A DNA stretch of 64,000 nucleotides from Streptomyces cynarae (GTDB taxonomy: Bacteria; Actinomycetota; Actinomycetes; Streptomycetales; Streptomycetaceae), in assembly GCF_025642135.1 (NCBI RefSeq), contig NZ_CP106793.1, positions 186,001 to 250,000 on the forward strand. Reading direction: 5' to 3'. A program made the translations under genes and the position numbers. Within the stretch, counting starts at the first letter, position 1, and each line of letters opens with the position of its first letter. Positions 26,127 to 35,450 of the stretch are shown in pieces. The notes beneath the pieces are model-generated. The model was given only the letters and a program-made list of their open reading frames with translations. It was not told where the DNA came from and did not search any database.

Positions 26127-26145
26127 TTGACACGGGCAGTGTCAA
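26127..26145. promoter_or_regulatory. Palindrome at the operon promoter
   Basis: TTGACAC, 5-base spacer GGGCA, GTGTCAA: perfect 7-base arms, 25 bases upstream of the membrane-protein start. A further TTGACA lies upstream on the minus strand (26164-26159 region), suiting a -35 box. Candidate operator for the XRE protein. Confidence 0.65.
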
Positions 26146-26162
26146 ACCATCGCGACATGATG

Positions 26163-26635
26163 TCAAGTTTTCTGTACATCGCAGAGTGGCGGCCACCGGT
26201 TGGGTCGGCAAGCGCTGACCCAACCGCTGCACCGCGACGATCTGCGCGTCGGCCGGCGTGCTGTCGCTGGTGCTCTTGAAGTCGATCCGCGTCAGGTAGA
26301 AGTACCGCTGGTCGACGCCGATCTCGGGGAAGTCAGCGAACTGCCCTGAGGCGCTGATGGCGGGCAGCGTGAGTTGCACAGTTGCCGGTGCCGGAGCTCT
26401 GCTGGGCCACCGACAGCAGCCAGTTGGTGCCGTCGTCGGCGACCATGGCGTAGCGGCTGCCCCGCGGATCGATGATGACGTGGGGGTCGAATACGCTGGT
26501 GGACGCGGTGCGCTTGAACCAGTTCTGCAGCGTGCTGGTGTACTGCTGGGTGCCGGACTGGCTGTAGATGGCGAAGGACTCGTTGACCGACTCCAGCACA
26601 TCGCTTGTGCCGGCCGCGGCGCTGACGTCGGAGGA
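26163..26635 (-). pseudogene. Fragment of a secreted protein
   Basis: SVNESFAIYSQSGTQQYTSTLQNWFKRTASTSVFDPHVIIDPRGSRYAMVADDGTNWLLSVAQQSSGTGN, then after a frame change VQLTLPAISASGQFADFPEIGVDQRYFYLTRIDFKSTSDSTPADAQIV. It resembles extracellular beta-propeller-like proteins of unknown role. Start, signal peptide and end are all missing. Confidence 0.5.
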
Positions 26636-26637
26636 TG

Positions 26638-26720
26638 ATCGGCGCTGTCCATCGACTGGAACCCGCAGGACTACCACGACACCTACGAGGAGCAGGTCGA
26701 GGAGTTGGCCGAGGCCGGCT
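26638..26720 (+). pseudogene. Possible Ku-protein C-terminal scrap
   Basis: LSIDWNPQDYHDTYEEQVEELAEA resembles the DPxxYxDxYxExVxxLIEAK tail of bacterial Ku end-binding proteins. Too short to be sure. Confidence 0.35.
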
Positions 26721-26839
26721 GCAGGGTCGTCCCGCTCGCCGGGCGGGTTTCGGCCTTCTGCGGGATCAACGACTTCAGGTGGCAGATCCGCATCCGGATG
26801 TGCCGCCCCCGGCAGGGGGGCCACGGGGTGTGCGGCTCA

Positions 26840-27490
26840 TTACAGCCACACACCGACGGCGACGATCGCGAGGCCCACGATCCCGAAGCACCCCGTCGTG
26901 GCAAGGAGCACCCGCCAAAGACCCTTTTCACGCGGCTGCTCGGTGCGACGCCACGCGGTGAAGCCCGCGGTCACACCCGCGAGGATGAGTGCACTCCCAG
27001 CAATAACGACCAGCGCCGAGAAGAAGCCCCTCCAGCCGGGGTCGTAGTCGGGTTGTTGTGGGCGACCCCCGCGAGGATCACGTTGCCAAGCTCACCGTAC
27101 ACAGATCACTCGCCCGCTTTCTCGGCGCCGTTGCCAGGTTCTGGACATCCGACTCGATGCCGGAGCCCGCCGCGTGGACCACCGTGTTGAGGCCGGTGCT
27201 GAAGGAGTCTTGTACGCGGAGTCGGTGAGTCTGCCTCTGTCGCTGAGGTTTTCGCCGTCGAGGCTTCCGTGTTCCTCCATGTGATGGAAGTGGGCGCCGT
27301 TGGCGGCGTTTCCGGTCGCTTCGGTCACTGCGTTCGTCGCTGCGTCCCACGCGATCGTCGCGCCGTCCTGATGGTTCCACACGTCGGCCGTCAGGCCGCC
27401 GCTGATGTTGTCGAGCGCCCCGTCGACTGCGCTCCCGACCCGGTCGGCCTGCGGCCACCGCACGATCTTCAAGAATCCACACAACCCTTG
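26840..27490 (-). pseudogene. Decayed hypothetical gene with C-terminal membrane hairpin
   Basis: In three frames: NISGGLTADVWNHQDGATIAWDAATNAVTEATGNAANGAHFHHMEEHGSLDGENLSD; DSFSTGLNTVVHAAGSGIESDVQNLATAP; and PDYDPGWRGFFSALVVIAGSALILAGVTAGFTAWRRTEQPREKGLWRVLLATTGCFGIVGLAIVAVGVWL and stop. The parts lie in order, as one gene with frameshifts and a small deletion. The last part gives two membrane helices. Family unknown. Confidence 0.4.
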
Positions 27491-27514
27491 ATCATCTCGC
27501 CGCGGCCGCACGCG

Positions 27515-27844
27515 TCAGGTGTCGTAGTACTCGCCGTCGTCGCCCTGCACCCGCGCACCCAGCGCCTTCGCCACCTGGCACATCTTCGCGATCAGCGCAT
27601 CGGTCGGGTGCTTGGCCACGATCCGTCCGGACCGCCACCACAGGGGCTCACGGCACGACTCCGCTTCCCTCCGCTGGACGGTTTCAGCAACCCACTGAGT
27701 GCCCCCTTGCCGGCCTTCTGGCATCGGGATCATTGCGAGGTCGGGATCGGCCGCGACCGCCTCTTCCCACTCCGTCATGCTGATGTCTTGGCCTTTTTCA
27801 TCCCACCAGTTCTCACGCCGCGTGATGTGCACGTCGTAGCCCAT
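27515..27844 (-). CDS. Hypothetical protein (MGYDVHITR family)
   Basis: 109 residues starting MGYDVHITRRENWWDEKGQDISMTEWEEAVAADPDLAMI and ending LWWRSGRIVAKHPTDALIAKMCQVAKALGARVQGDDGEYYD. I recall conserved, uncharacterised bacterial proteins with the same MGYDVHITR start and GARVQGDDGE end; none has an assigned function to my knowledge. The GTG/ATG further upstream is rejected because the family starts at MGYD. Confidence 0.65.
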   Translation of the reverse strand: MGYDVHITRRENWWDEKGQDISMTEWEEAVAADPDLAMIPMPEGRQGGTQWVAETVQRREAESCREPLWWRSGRIVAKHPTDALIAKMCQVAKALGARVQGDDGEYYDT

Positions 27845-27898
27845 GGCCAACGAGGGTAGACCGCAGTACTGACATGATCGCGAAGTCACACCGGAGTA

Positions 27899-29674
27899 CT
27901 AGCCGAAAATGCGGACGGCCGTCCGGCGCGGGAGCTCGTCCCGACGTCCTGACGTAGGCGGCGTCGCAGTGAGCCGGACCGTGCGGGTCGCCACGTCCAG
28001 CAGTGCAGGGCGGTGTGTGGTCATGACCACCGTGCGGCCGACGACCAGCCGCCGCAGGGCACCGATCACCAGCCGCTCGGCGTCCGCGTCGAGGCCGGAC
28101 GTCGGTTCGTCCAGCAGGACGATGGGCGCGTCGGCAAGCAGCGCGCGGGCGATCCCCACCCGCTGGCGCTGGCCACCCGACAGGCCGGTCCCGCGGTCAC
28201 CGATCCGGGTGGCCAGACCGTCCGGAAGGTGCTGCGCGAAGTCGGTGACGAGCGCGGCCCGGGCCACCGTGGCCACATCGGCGTCGTCAGCGTCCGGTCG
28301 CCCGTAGCGGATGTTCTCGGCCAGGGTGCCGGGGAACAGGTAGGTGTCCTGGAGTACGACCGAGACCTGCCGGTGCAGCCACGACTCCGGGAGTTCGGTG
28401 GTCGCACGGCCGTCGATCGCCACCGAACCCAGGGTGGGCGGATACAGGCCCGCGATCAGAGCGAGTGAGGTGGATTTGCCGGCGCCGTTCGGGCCGGTCA
28501 GCGCGACCCGTTCGCCGGGAAGGACGGTCAGGTCCAGGTCGCGCAGCGCCTGCCGGGGCCCGTAGGCCATCGACACGCGCCGGAAGTCGATCCGCCCGGC
28601 CGTTCGAACGGGCAGCCCGGCCTCGCTCCGCGCCGGGCTGCGCGGCTCGTCCAGGATGGCCAGGACGCGCTCACCAGAGGCCTGACCCTGGGCGAAGGTG
28701 ACGGACAGACGGGAGAGCGACTTGATCGGCGAGACCATGCTGTTGAGGTAGCTGATCGCGACCACCAGCTGGCCGACGCTCCACCAGTGGTTCAGCACCC
28801 CCGATCCGCCGATCCACACCAGCAGCGCGGTGCCGCCGGCCGTCGCCAGCTCCAGCAGTGGTACCCGGAGCGCCTGTACCCGGGTCGTTGCCAGCCCGGC
28901 CTGTAGCGCGCCCTCGCTCTCCACCGCGAAGTGGTGGTCGTGCAGATCCTGGCGGCCGAAGGAGTGCACCGTGCGGATGCCGTGCAGGGTTTGGGTGACC
29001 TGTGCGGCAAGCCGGCCCTCGGCCTCGCGTTCACGGCGTGCCGTCTGGTGGCCGAGCCTGCGGTTGTGTGCCCCGATCACGTAGACGAGCGGGATACAGC
29101 CGATGCCGATCAGGCCGAACCGCCAGTCCAGCCATAGGAGTGCGATGGCGAAGCTGACGACCGAGAGCATGGCGGGGAGGAGCGTCGCGAACAGGGCGAC
29201 CAGGCTGTCCTTGATGCGGGCACAGTCGGTGATGATCCGGCTGGTCGACTCGCCAACAGCCTGCCGGTCGTGATAGCTCATCGGTAGCCGCTGCAGATGG
29301 CCGTAGGCGTCGGTGCGGATCGCCACGCTCATTCGTTCGCCGACGCCGTTCATCACTCGGTCGCCGACGTAGTCGAACACGCCGGAGACGGCCGCGATCA
29401 GTATGACCGCCCCGGCCGCGGTGGCGAGCATCGTCGCTTTTCCGGCGCCGAAGATGCCGATCAGGTGGGCGAGCGGGTTGTGCGCAGAGGCCATGCCGAG
29501 GACCCGGTCGACCACGGCCGCGATCGGCCACGGCGCGGCGAGGTCGGCGGCCATCTCGCAGATCCGCAGGCCCAGGCCGAGGAAGAGCGTGCCCAGGTAC
29601 GGCAGGCCGTAGCCGCGGAACCGCCACAGGACCTGTCGCTGGTCCGCGCGCCGTATACCCCGGGTGCGGGTCAT
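27899..29674 (-). CDS. ABC exporter, fused membrane and ATPase domains
   Basis: 591 residues. Six-helix exporter domain to about 320 (YLGTLFLGLGLRICEMAADL, MLATAAGAVILIAAVSGVFDYVG, LLPAMLSVVSFAIALLWLDWRFGLIGIGCIPLVYVIG). ATPase: Walker A GPNGAGKST, Q loop VVLQDTYLFPGTL, signature LSGGQRQR, Walker B APIVLLDEPTSGLD, H loop MTTHRP. Functions as a homodimer. The ATG overlaps the metalloprotein gene stop by four bases. Context suggests that it exports a product made or processed by the two preceding genes. Confidence 0.92.
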   Translation of the reverse strand: MTRTRGIRRADQRQVLWRFRGYGLPYLGTLFLGLGLRICEMAADLAAPWPIAAVVDRVLGMASAHNPLAHLIGIFGAGKATMLATAAGAVILIAAVSGVFDYVGDRVMNGVGERMSVAIRTDAYGHLQRLPMSYHDRQAVGESTSRIITDCARIKDSLVALFATLLPAMLSVVSFAIALLWLDWRFGLIGIGCIPLVYVIGAHNRRLGHQTARREREAEGRLAAQVTQTLHGIRTVHSFGRQDLHDHHFAVESEGALQAGLATTRVQALRVPLLELATAGGTALLVWIGGSGVLNHWWSVGQLVVAISYLNSMVSPIKSLSRLSVTFAQGQASGERVLAILDEPRSPARSEAGLPVRTAGRIDFRRVSMAYGPRQALRDLDLTVLPGERVALTGPNGAGKSTSLALIAGLYPPTLGSVAIDGRATTELPESWLHRQVSVVLQDTYLFPGTLAENIRYGRPDADDADVATVARAALVTDFAQHLPDGLATRIGDRGTGLSGGQRQRVGIARALLADAPIVLLDEPTSGLDADAERLVIGALRRLVVGRTVVMTTHRPALLDVATRTVRLTATPPTSGRRDELPRRTAVRIFG

Positions 29675-30846
29675 GGCCGGACCGCCGCCGTCCCCGGCCA
29701 CTGCCCGGCCTCCGACGTCCCACGCGCCGGCGTCTGCGCGTCCGGTGATCCGGCTCGGGCCTGCATCTGCCACCGCAGTTCCCGGTTGCGGCCGTAGGGG
29801 AGGATGCCGTGGTCGGCCATCGCGCCTGCAACGACCGGGGCGATGGCCGGATCGGCGACGAGCAGATCGCGCAGCAACTCGGAGAAGTGTTTCCGCCGTT
29901 GCTGTTCCTTGGCCACATCGGCCCCGCGGCTGCCGAATCGGGTCATCGCGGTGAGCAGGGCGCTCACGATGCCGGTACCGCCGGCCTGTCGTACGCGCTC
30001 GTGCGCGGTCCACAAGGCGGACGCCCATACGGTGCCGTTGGTGTGTGCCCGGCCGCCGCCCGGGCACAGGCAGGCGGTGGTCCAGCGAGCGTCGAGCCGT
30101 CGGCGACGCGGGTCCCACGGTGGGATGCGGCCGCGGTGCCAGCCGTAGATGTCAGGGGTGCCGAGGAGGACGGCGGTGAGGAAATCGGCCGTGCCCTCAT
30201 CGAGAGCGACCTTGCCGTTGTGCTGGTCGAGCGGCGGGCGCAGCCGGTTCGCCCGGAAGTCGGCGGTGTGGTGGCAGATGTGATGGCCGACCTCGTGGCA
30301 GATGATCGCCGGGTTGTGGGCGGGCGCGTGGAAGTAGCGGGAACACCCGGGATCAGGACGCTCGATGAAGCTGCGACCGGTGCCCAGATGGATCTCGCCC
30401 GACCGGGCCGGCGGCTCGGGCTCCGGTGGTGATGCCTCTCCGGGCAACCGGTAGTGCCCTCCGCCCCAGCCCCGGCCCGGTACGGAGTGCGGGCCGATCC
30501 GGATCACCAGGTGCGGCAGCGGCCGGTCGAGCAGCCGCGCGGCAAGGTTCAGGACGCGAGCAGCGTGGTACGCAGTGTTGGTCACCCCGAAGCCACGGGC
30601 CTGGTACTGGTCCTCCGTTCCGGCAAGCGGACCGCCGCCCTCCGCCGGGTCGAAGAGGTACGCGTGCTCACCAGCTGCACGGAAGAGGTCGCCGCCGCGC
30701 TCGTCCCGTACCGTCAGTCCGGCCAACCTCAGCTCGGCGGGCCCGGTCACGGTGGCGTCGAGATCGACTTCGGCCAGCTGTCCCGGTCCGGCAGGACGGT
30801 CCGAATCGATATGGTGACGCGTCAGATAGGCGGTGACCCTCATCAT
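29671..30846 (-). CDS. HExxH zinc-metalloprotein of unknown family
   Basis: 391 residues. The zinc site is clear: CHEVGHHICHH with His184, Glu185 and His188, then LDEGTADFL with Glu217 as probable third ligand, the gluzincin pattern. The N-terminal part (residues 1-110) has beta-rich sequence with VDLDATVTGPAELRLAGLTVRDE; no signal peptide. It may cleave a peptide or protein partner. It overlaps both neighbours by four bases (ATGA), so it is co-translated with the P-loop NTPase and the exporter. I do not know a named family with this neighbourhood. Confidence 0.75.
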   Translation of the reverse strand: MMRVTAYLTRHHIDSDRPAGPGQLAEVDLDATVTGPAELRLAGLTVRDERGGDLFRAAGEHAYLFDPAEGGGPLAGTEDQYQARGFGVTNTAYHAARVLNLAARLLDRPLPHLVIRIGPHSVPGRGWGGGHYRLPGEASPPEPEPPARSGEIHLGTGRSFIERPDPGCSRYFHAPAHNPAIICHEVGHHICHHTADFRANRLRPPLDQHNGKVALDEGTADFLTAVLLGTPDIYGWHRGRIPPWDPRRRRLDARWTTACLCPGGGRAHTNGTVWASALWTAHERVRQAGGTGIVSALLTAMTRFGSRGADVAKEQQRRKHFSELLRDLLVADPAIAPVVAGAMADHGILPYGRNRELRWQMQARAGSPDAQTPARGTSEAGQWPGTAAVRP

Positions 30847-31874
30847 GTCGCGGGTATCCTCTCGGCGAGCAGGTCCACAGCCGCGCCGCCGGCCAGCTGG
30901 CTGGGCGAGAGCACCGGCAGACCGGTGGCCGCCTCCGCCTCCCGGGACGCCAGCGGGCTTGCCGTGATCAGCCCGCTGACCGCCAGCACCGGCACCGCGA
31001 CCGCATCAAGCAGATCGACCCCGGCGCGTGCGGCGAGCGCATCACCCACCGCGAGTACCGCCCCACGGCAGATGGCCGGCAGTTGGCCGACCAGTCGGCG
31101 CGACTCCTCCTGCAGCAGGCCGTCGGCGATCTCCAGCACGATCGCTTCGGCACCGTCGCGGCCGAGCGCGTCGCGCATCGCCCCCATGGTCCTCAGCAGC
31201 CGTTCGGGCGGATAGCCGAAGGTCGAGGACATCCCGAAGTCGAGGAAGTCCACGACATGCCGGGCACCGGCGTCGATGTAGGCCCAGCGGTCCTTGCCGC
31301 TGCCGGAGCCGGTGACCTTCGCCGCTCCGGCGACCAGGCCTGCGCGCGTCCAGCCGCTGATCAACCCGGCCGCTGTGGTGGTCTTCCCCGAGTTCATCGA
31401 CGAGCCGACGACCGCTACCGTCGGCGGTTGCGCGGGCGGCTGCGACTGCGGCTTGGACGGCGGCCGCGGCCGTGCGAAGTGCTCCAGTGACAAGGGACGC
31501 CCGTGGCCATCCGTCAGCGGTCCGAGGACATCGAGCTCGGTCGGCGGCGGGCAGCCGGTGTGCCAGGAGACGGCGACGCCGATCACCCCGCCCGCGGTAA
31601 GCAAGTGCGCCTTCGGGCCGTGCCGGTGGTAGCCCTCGTAGACGTCGGTTGCATACCGGTTGCCGCAAGCGCCCACCAGTAGATCGCCCCTGTGGAGCTT
31701 CAGTCTGCGGCCGTGTGCGTCCTCCAGATGCTCGTGAGCTCCAACCTTGGTGACCTGAGTCACCACCAGGTCGCCGAGGCGTCGCGGCACGGACGGTACG
31801 CCGAGTCGGCATTGCCCCGCATCAGGCACTGTGCGCGTGACGTGGCTCCACTTCGCGGTGAACAGCTCTTTCAT
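30843..31874 (-). CDS. P-loop NTPase with N-terminal beta domain (DUF1611-like)
   Basis: 343 residues. Residues 1-105 form a beta-rich domain (LGDLVVTQVTKVGAHEHLEDAHGRRLKLHRGDLLVGACGNRYATDVYEG); a Pro-rich linker follows. The second domain has Walker A GSSMNSGKTTTAAGL (157-171), AAKVTGSGSGKDRWAYIDAGA, Walker B-like AEAIVLEIADGLLQEE and VLAVSGLITASP, like DUF1611/MobB-type NTPases. The function is unknown; relatives are linked with dipeptide or cofactor metabolism. First intact gene of the coupled operon. Confidence 0.75.
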   Translation of the reverse strand: MKELFTAKWSHVTRTVPDAGQCRLGVPSVPRRLGDLVVTQVTKVGAHEHLEDAHGRRLKLHRGDLLVGACGNRYATDVYEGYHRHGPKAHLLTAGGVIGVAVSWHTGCPPPTELDVLGPLTDGHGRPLSLEHFARPRPPSKPQSQPPAQPPTVAVVGSSMNSGKTTTAAGLISGWTRAGLVAGAAKVTGSGSGKDRWAYIDAGARHVVDFLDFGMSSTFGYPPERLLRTMGAMRDALGRDGAEAIVLEIADGLLQEESRRLVGQLPAICRGAVLAVGDALAARAGVDLLDAVAVPVLAVSGLITASPLASREAEAATGLPVLSPSQLAGGAAVDLLAERIPAT

Positions 31875-31929
31875 CGGTACTCCTGACAGGCTCTCAGCCT
31901 CGACGGACGAGGAGCCCTTCGCTGGATCT

Positions 31930-32413
31930 ACGGGACGTTGGGGGCTATGGGACGACAGGCCGTCGTGGCTGCCTGCCGAACTGCGACAAACAGCAGAGTG
32001 CCGGTCTCCAGCAGGACGCTGAGCAGGCCTGGGGGCGGGCTGCAGACCGTGTTCGGTGAACCCGAACACACCGATCGTGCGGGAGACGGCGAACCCGGCG
32101 AGAGCACCGAGCGCCACACCGGCAGCCGCGGCCCCGCGCAGCACCGGCGCCGCGAACAGCATCAGGGCGGCGACCGCGGAGGGGGCGCTCGCCTGGAGCG
32201 GGAACAGGGCGCCGACGACGTGGATGCAGCGATACCCGCTCCGGTAGAGCTGGGCATGGATGTAGCCGCTCCCGGCGAGGGAGCGCGGTGGTGGCGTAGA
32301 AGGTGACGTTGCCCGGTGCGCCTGATGAATTGACGCTGTGTCATGCCACGTTGCGCTGACTGATCGAGGGCGGCGCCCTTCGACTCGCCCTGCCTGCCGT
32401 GGCGCTGGTTCAT
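31930..32413 (-). pseudogene. Membrane protein broken by several frameshifts
   Basis: Parts in order: start MNQRHGRQ overlapping the cupredoxin stop; NVTFYATTAL; LAGSGYIHAQLYRSGYRCIHVVGALFPLQASAPSAVAALMLFAAPVLRGAAAAGVALGALAGFAVSRTIGVFGFTEHGLQPAP; then GLLSVLLETGTLLFVAVRQ. Together they would give a protein of about four helices similar to small actinobacterial membrane proteins with GYIHA..Y.R.G...H motifs that occur with cupredoxins. At least three frame changes are needed, so it looks dead unless the sequence is wrong. Confidence 0.6.
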
Positions 32414-32870
32414 GGGGTCACCTCCACGGTCCAGGCCATGAAGGGATGAATGGTGCAAAAGCAAGCATAGGCGCTGACTTCGGTGAACGCGTAACGGTAG
32501 GTGGCGCCGGTCGTCAGTGGCGCTGGGTGCAAGGACCCGCCCGATCCGGAGCTGGTTACGGTGTGGGTGTCGGTGTCCTTGTTGGTCCAGGTCACCGTCG
32601 CACCCGTCTTGGTCTTCAGGCCGGCCGGCGCGAACGCGAGGTTCTGGGTCGTCACCGCGGTCCCGGTCACCGGTGCCCTTGCGGCCGGAGAGCTTGCCTG
32701 CATGCTCATGCCGGGCACCGCCGGGGCGCTCGAGGCACTGCCGGAACCGGCAGAGGAGAAGGCGGTGATTCGCCGCGGGCGCTGAGCAGCCCCGGCGTGC
32801 TCGCAGTGGCGAAGATCAGGCCGGCTGCCGCGAGGGACCGTCGAGGTGCTCGAAGGGGATTCGGATGCAT
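32410..32870 (-). pseudogene. Secreted cupredoxin (plastocyanin-like), frameshifted after the signal peptide
   Basis: The start MHPNPLRAPRRSLAAAGLIFATASTPGLLSA is a signal peptide in one frame. The rest is in another: VTTQNLAFAPAGLKTKTGATVTWTNKDTDTHTVTSSGSGGSLHPAPLTTGATYRYAFTEVSAYACFCTIHPFMAWTVEVTP, with the type 1 copper ligands His (THTV), Cys, His and Met in CTIHPFM. A single-base change around 32775-32790 would join them. If intact it would carry electrons outside the membrane. Confidence 0.75.
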
Positions 32871-32939
32871 GGGCGACGCCATCTACTGATCGGCCCGTGT
32901 GGAGGCCGGGCGAGGGGGCGGCCATCCGTTCGGTGTTCC

Positions 32940-33280
32940 GCGCCGTGACCCGGGGGCGATGACTTCCATGGGTTCCAGACCTACGCGGCCACAGCGCTCC
33001 CGTACGCGGACTGCCTGGATGGGGGGGTGCCGACTGAGCGGCATGCCGACGGCATGGCTGAGCACGACGGACGTGGCGTGCGCCGGTAGCTGGATGCCGG
33101 AGCGTCGGTTGCCACGGCGTAGCCGCTGTACGTGATGACAAGGGGGCCCGACAGTACGCGGACGGCGAATCCGCCGTCCCCGCGGAGCGCGTCGTGGAGC
33201 CGCAGTACGAGGTCGTGCCGCGTGCGCATGGGCCGCACGGTGCGGGAGGCCCCGAACGGTGGCGGAATCCTCTCGGTCAT
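32940..33280 (-). pseudogene. Hypothetical protein with a frameshift
   Basis: MTERIPPPFGASRTVRPMRTRHDLVLRLHDALRGDGGFAVRVLSGPLVITYSGYAVATDAPASSYR, then in the next frame HATSVVLSHAVGMPLSRHPPIQAVRVRERCGRVGLEPMEVIAPG. Both halves look natural and adjoin. I do not recognise the family. Confidence 0.4.
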
Positions 33281-33529
33281 CTCGGCTCACTCCTTGTGGG
33301 ACGGGAGGGGGATCCCGGGGATCAGTCCTTATCGGGTTCCACGGATGCCGGGGATCGCACGGTTCAGTGCGTAAGCATCTTTTGTCACATTTTGAAGATT
33401 CACGCAGTATGCAATGATTGTCCTATGTCGTGAAGTCTTCCGAAGCGCGGTCCATCGAGTGAGCCGGATCGTGTAGGGCTCGTAAAGTCATCGCCGCAGG
33501 TGGGACGGTAGAGCGGTCCCGGCTGGGAC

Positions 33530-34525
33530 CATGTCCGCCGTGGTCCTCTCGATGCTGTGCAAGGTAGCCCGCAAGCTGCCGTCCGTCCCCGCGATGCTGC
33601 TGCGCCGCGACACCTCGAAGGGCGCCGAGTTACTTGTCCTCCGCCACGAGAATGCGGTGCTACGGCGTCCGATCGCCGGCCCGGTCCGCTACGAGCCCGC
33701 CGACCGGTTCTGGCTGGCCGCACTCTCCAGCCTGATACCCCCGGCACCGCTGGCGCGAGGTCTTCGCGGTCACTCCCGGTACCCTGCCGGCCTGGCACCG
33801 CAGGTTCATCGCCGCGAAGTGGGGCTACAGCGCCCGACGCGGCCGCACCGGACGCCCGTCCACCAGGGCAGCGCTCAAAAAGCCGATCCTGCAGCTCGCT
33901 CGAGAGAACGCGAGGTGGGGACACAGGCGGATCCAGGGCGGACTGGCCCGACTCGGGCACCCCATCGCAGCATCATCGCCGTGGACTTCTTCCACCTCGA
34001 CAGTGCCCTCGGACGCAGGCTCTACGCGCTGGGGTTCCTCGAACACGGCGCCCGACGCCTGCACATCGCCGGCGTCACCGCAAACCCAACCCGTGAGTGG
34101 ACGGTGCAGCAAGCGCGGAACCTTGCCCGCCGACCTCGACTCGCGCATGGAGTCCCAGTACTTCCTGCTGCATAACCGCGACGGCAAATACGGCTAGTCC
34201 TCCGACGCCGCCTTCGAGGCCGAGGAGACGGAGATCCTCAAGAGTGAGCCGCGAGCACCTCGGATGAACGCCACTGCGAGCGGGTAATCGGCAGAATCCG
34301 GCGCGAAGCCCTCGACCACGTCCCTATCCTGAACGAGGCCCACGCCCGGCATGTCTTGACCGCCTACGAGCGGCACTACAACGACCACCGCCCCCACCGG
34401 GCCCGCAACCGACGACCTCCGAACGCCACCAGCAGCCCATCACCGTGCACGAACTCGAAGGCCGCAGGCTCCTACGCACCCGCATCCTCGGCGGTGTCGT
34501 CAATGAGTACCGATACGCGGCCTGA
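33530..34525 (+). pseudogene. Integrase-core (rve) transposase, decayed
   Basis: Pieces in order on one strand: DTSKGAELLVLRHENAVLRR..GPVRYEPADRFWLAALSSL; HRSIIAVDFFHLDSALGRRLYALGFLEHGARRLHIAGVTANPTREWTVQQARNLA; LRDRDGKY-like end; CERVIGRIRREALDHV; HVLTAYERHYNDHRPHRARNRRPP; and RILGGVVNEYRYAA stop. This is the common Streptomyces IS3/IS481-related integrase, with several frameshifts. Confidence 0.75.
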
Positions 34526-34554
34526 CCTGCAGCGACGACTCTCCGATCCCCATT

Positions 34555-34800
34555 AGATCCGGCAGATCACCGAGAGTCTTGGAGATATTGCACAGCGCAT
34601 CCAGACCGCCGCCGTCGAGAAGAAGGGCCCGCTCCACGACGCCCTGGGCATCACCATCACCTACGAACACGCAACGAGGACCGCGACCGTAAGGTCGAGG
34701 CCCTCGTCACCGTATGGCCAGTGGTTGTGTCCGCGGGCGAATCGACCACTGACGATACGGTCGTGGTCGCGCAGGGGCGGCTCCGACTTGTGACGCAGTG
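34555..34800 (+). pseudogene. Site-specific recombinase C-terminal fragment
   Basis: IRQITESLGDIAQRIQTAAVEKKGPLHDALGITITYEHATRTATVRSRPSSPYGQWLCPRA resembles the C-terminal tail of Streptomyces serine-recombinase/integrase proteins (GDIA.R...A...KK.PLY.ALGI...Y....R). Only the tail remains. Confidence 0.5.
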
Positions 34801-34843
34801 AGGCCGCTGCTCAGGGACGTCTGTTGAGTTTTTCGCCTCGGTA

Positions 34844-34886
34844 GAATGCGGCCTCAATCCATGAAGAATGCGGCCTCAACCATGAA
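34844..34886. repeat. Tandem 22-base repeat, two copies
   Basis: GAATGCGGCCTCAA then TCCATGAA, repeated at once as GAATGCGGCCTCAA CCATGAA; the copies differ by one T. They lie next to the recombinase remnant and may be a duplicated attachment or binding site. Confidence 0.6.
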
Positions 34887-35450
34887 TCCGACGCCGCGAT
34901 CTCTGCGGATCTTGCCGACGTGGTGTTGCGTGCTGCCGACACGCAGCAGACATGCGTCCTCAGCCGGCAAGTCGCCCTGCCGGGGTCTGGAGGCACCTGC
35001 GGGACGGCTATGCATGGGCATGGCACACGAGTCCTGCCCACCGTCGTCGCCGGGGCCGCACCTGGCCGGGAAACGACGGCCACCCGGAGGGGCCGGCTCC
35101 GAAGGGAGATAGGGGGCCGAATTGTGCGGCGAGCAGGAATGCGCCCAACGACGAGCACAACACGAGAATGCCGAGGAACTTCAGGACGCCCAGGGCGAGC
35201 AGACCAATGTAGGTCTGCTCGTCTCCGATTGGACCCAGGGGCGGCGCGGGTGGCCATGCCCAGGAGGGCCCGGTACGCGTCTGGCGGCCACGAGGCGCGC
35301 TGTGCCGCCGCCGCTTCGGCATACCCCATGAGCCATGCCTTCAACTCCACAGGCCCGATACGGTGACGAGGACCTCCACCTGCCGCGCCGGGGCGTGACG
35401 ACCACAGTGGCGGCCCCGGCCCGCACCGGGCGCAGGCCGGAAGACGACAC
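34887..35450 (-). other. Remnant region with a possible membrane-protein fragment
   Basis: No intact gene. Minus-strand pieces MELKAWLMGYAEAAAAQRASWPPDAYRALLGMATRAAPGS and, in another frame, IGDEQTYIGLLALGVLKFLGILVLCSSLGAFLLAAQFGPLSP could be one small protein with a membrane helix and a frameshift. Family unknown. Confidence 0.3.

Noticed and set aside
34844..34886. CRISPR or minisatellite array
   Set aside because: Two adjacent copies only, with no spacers.
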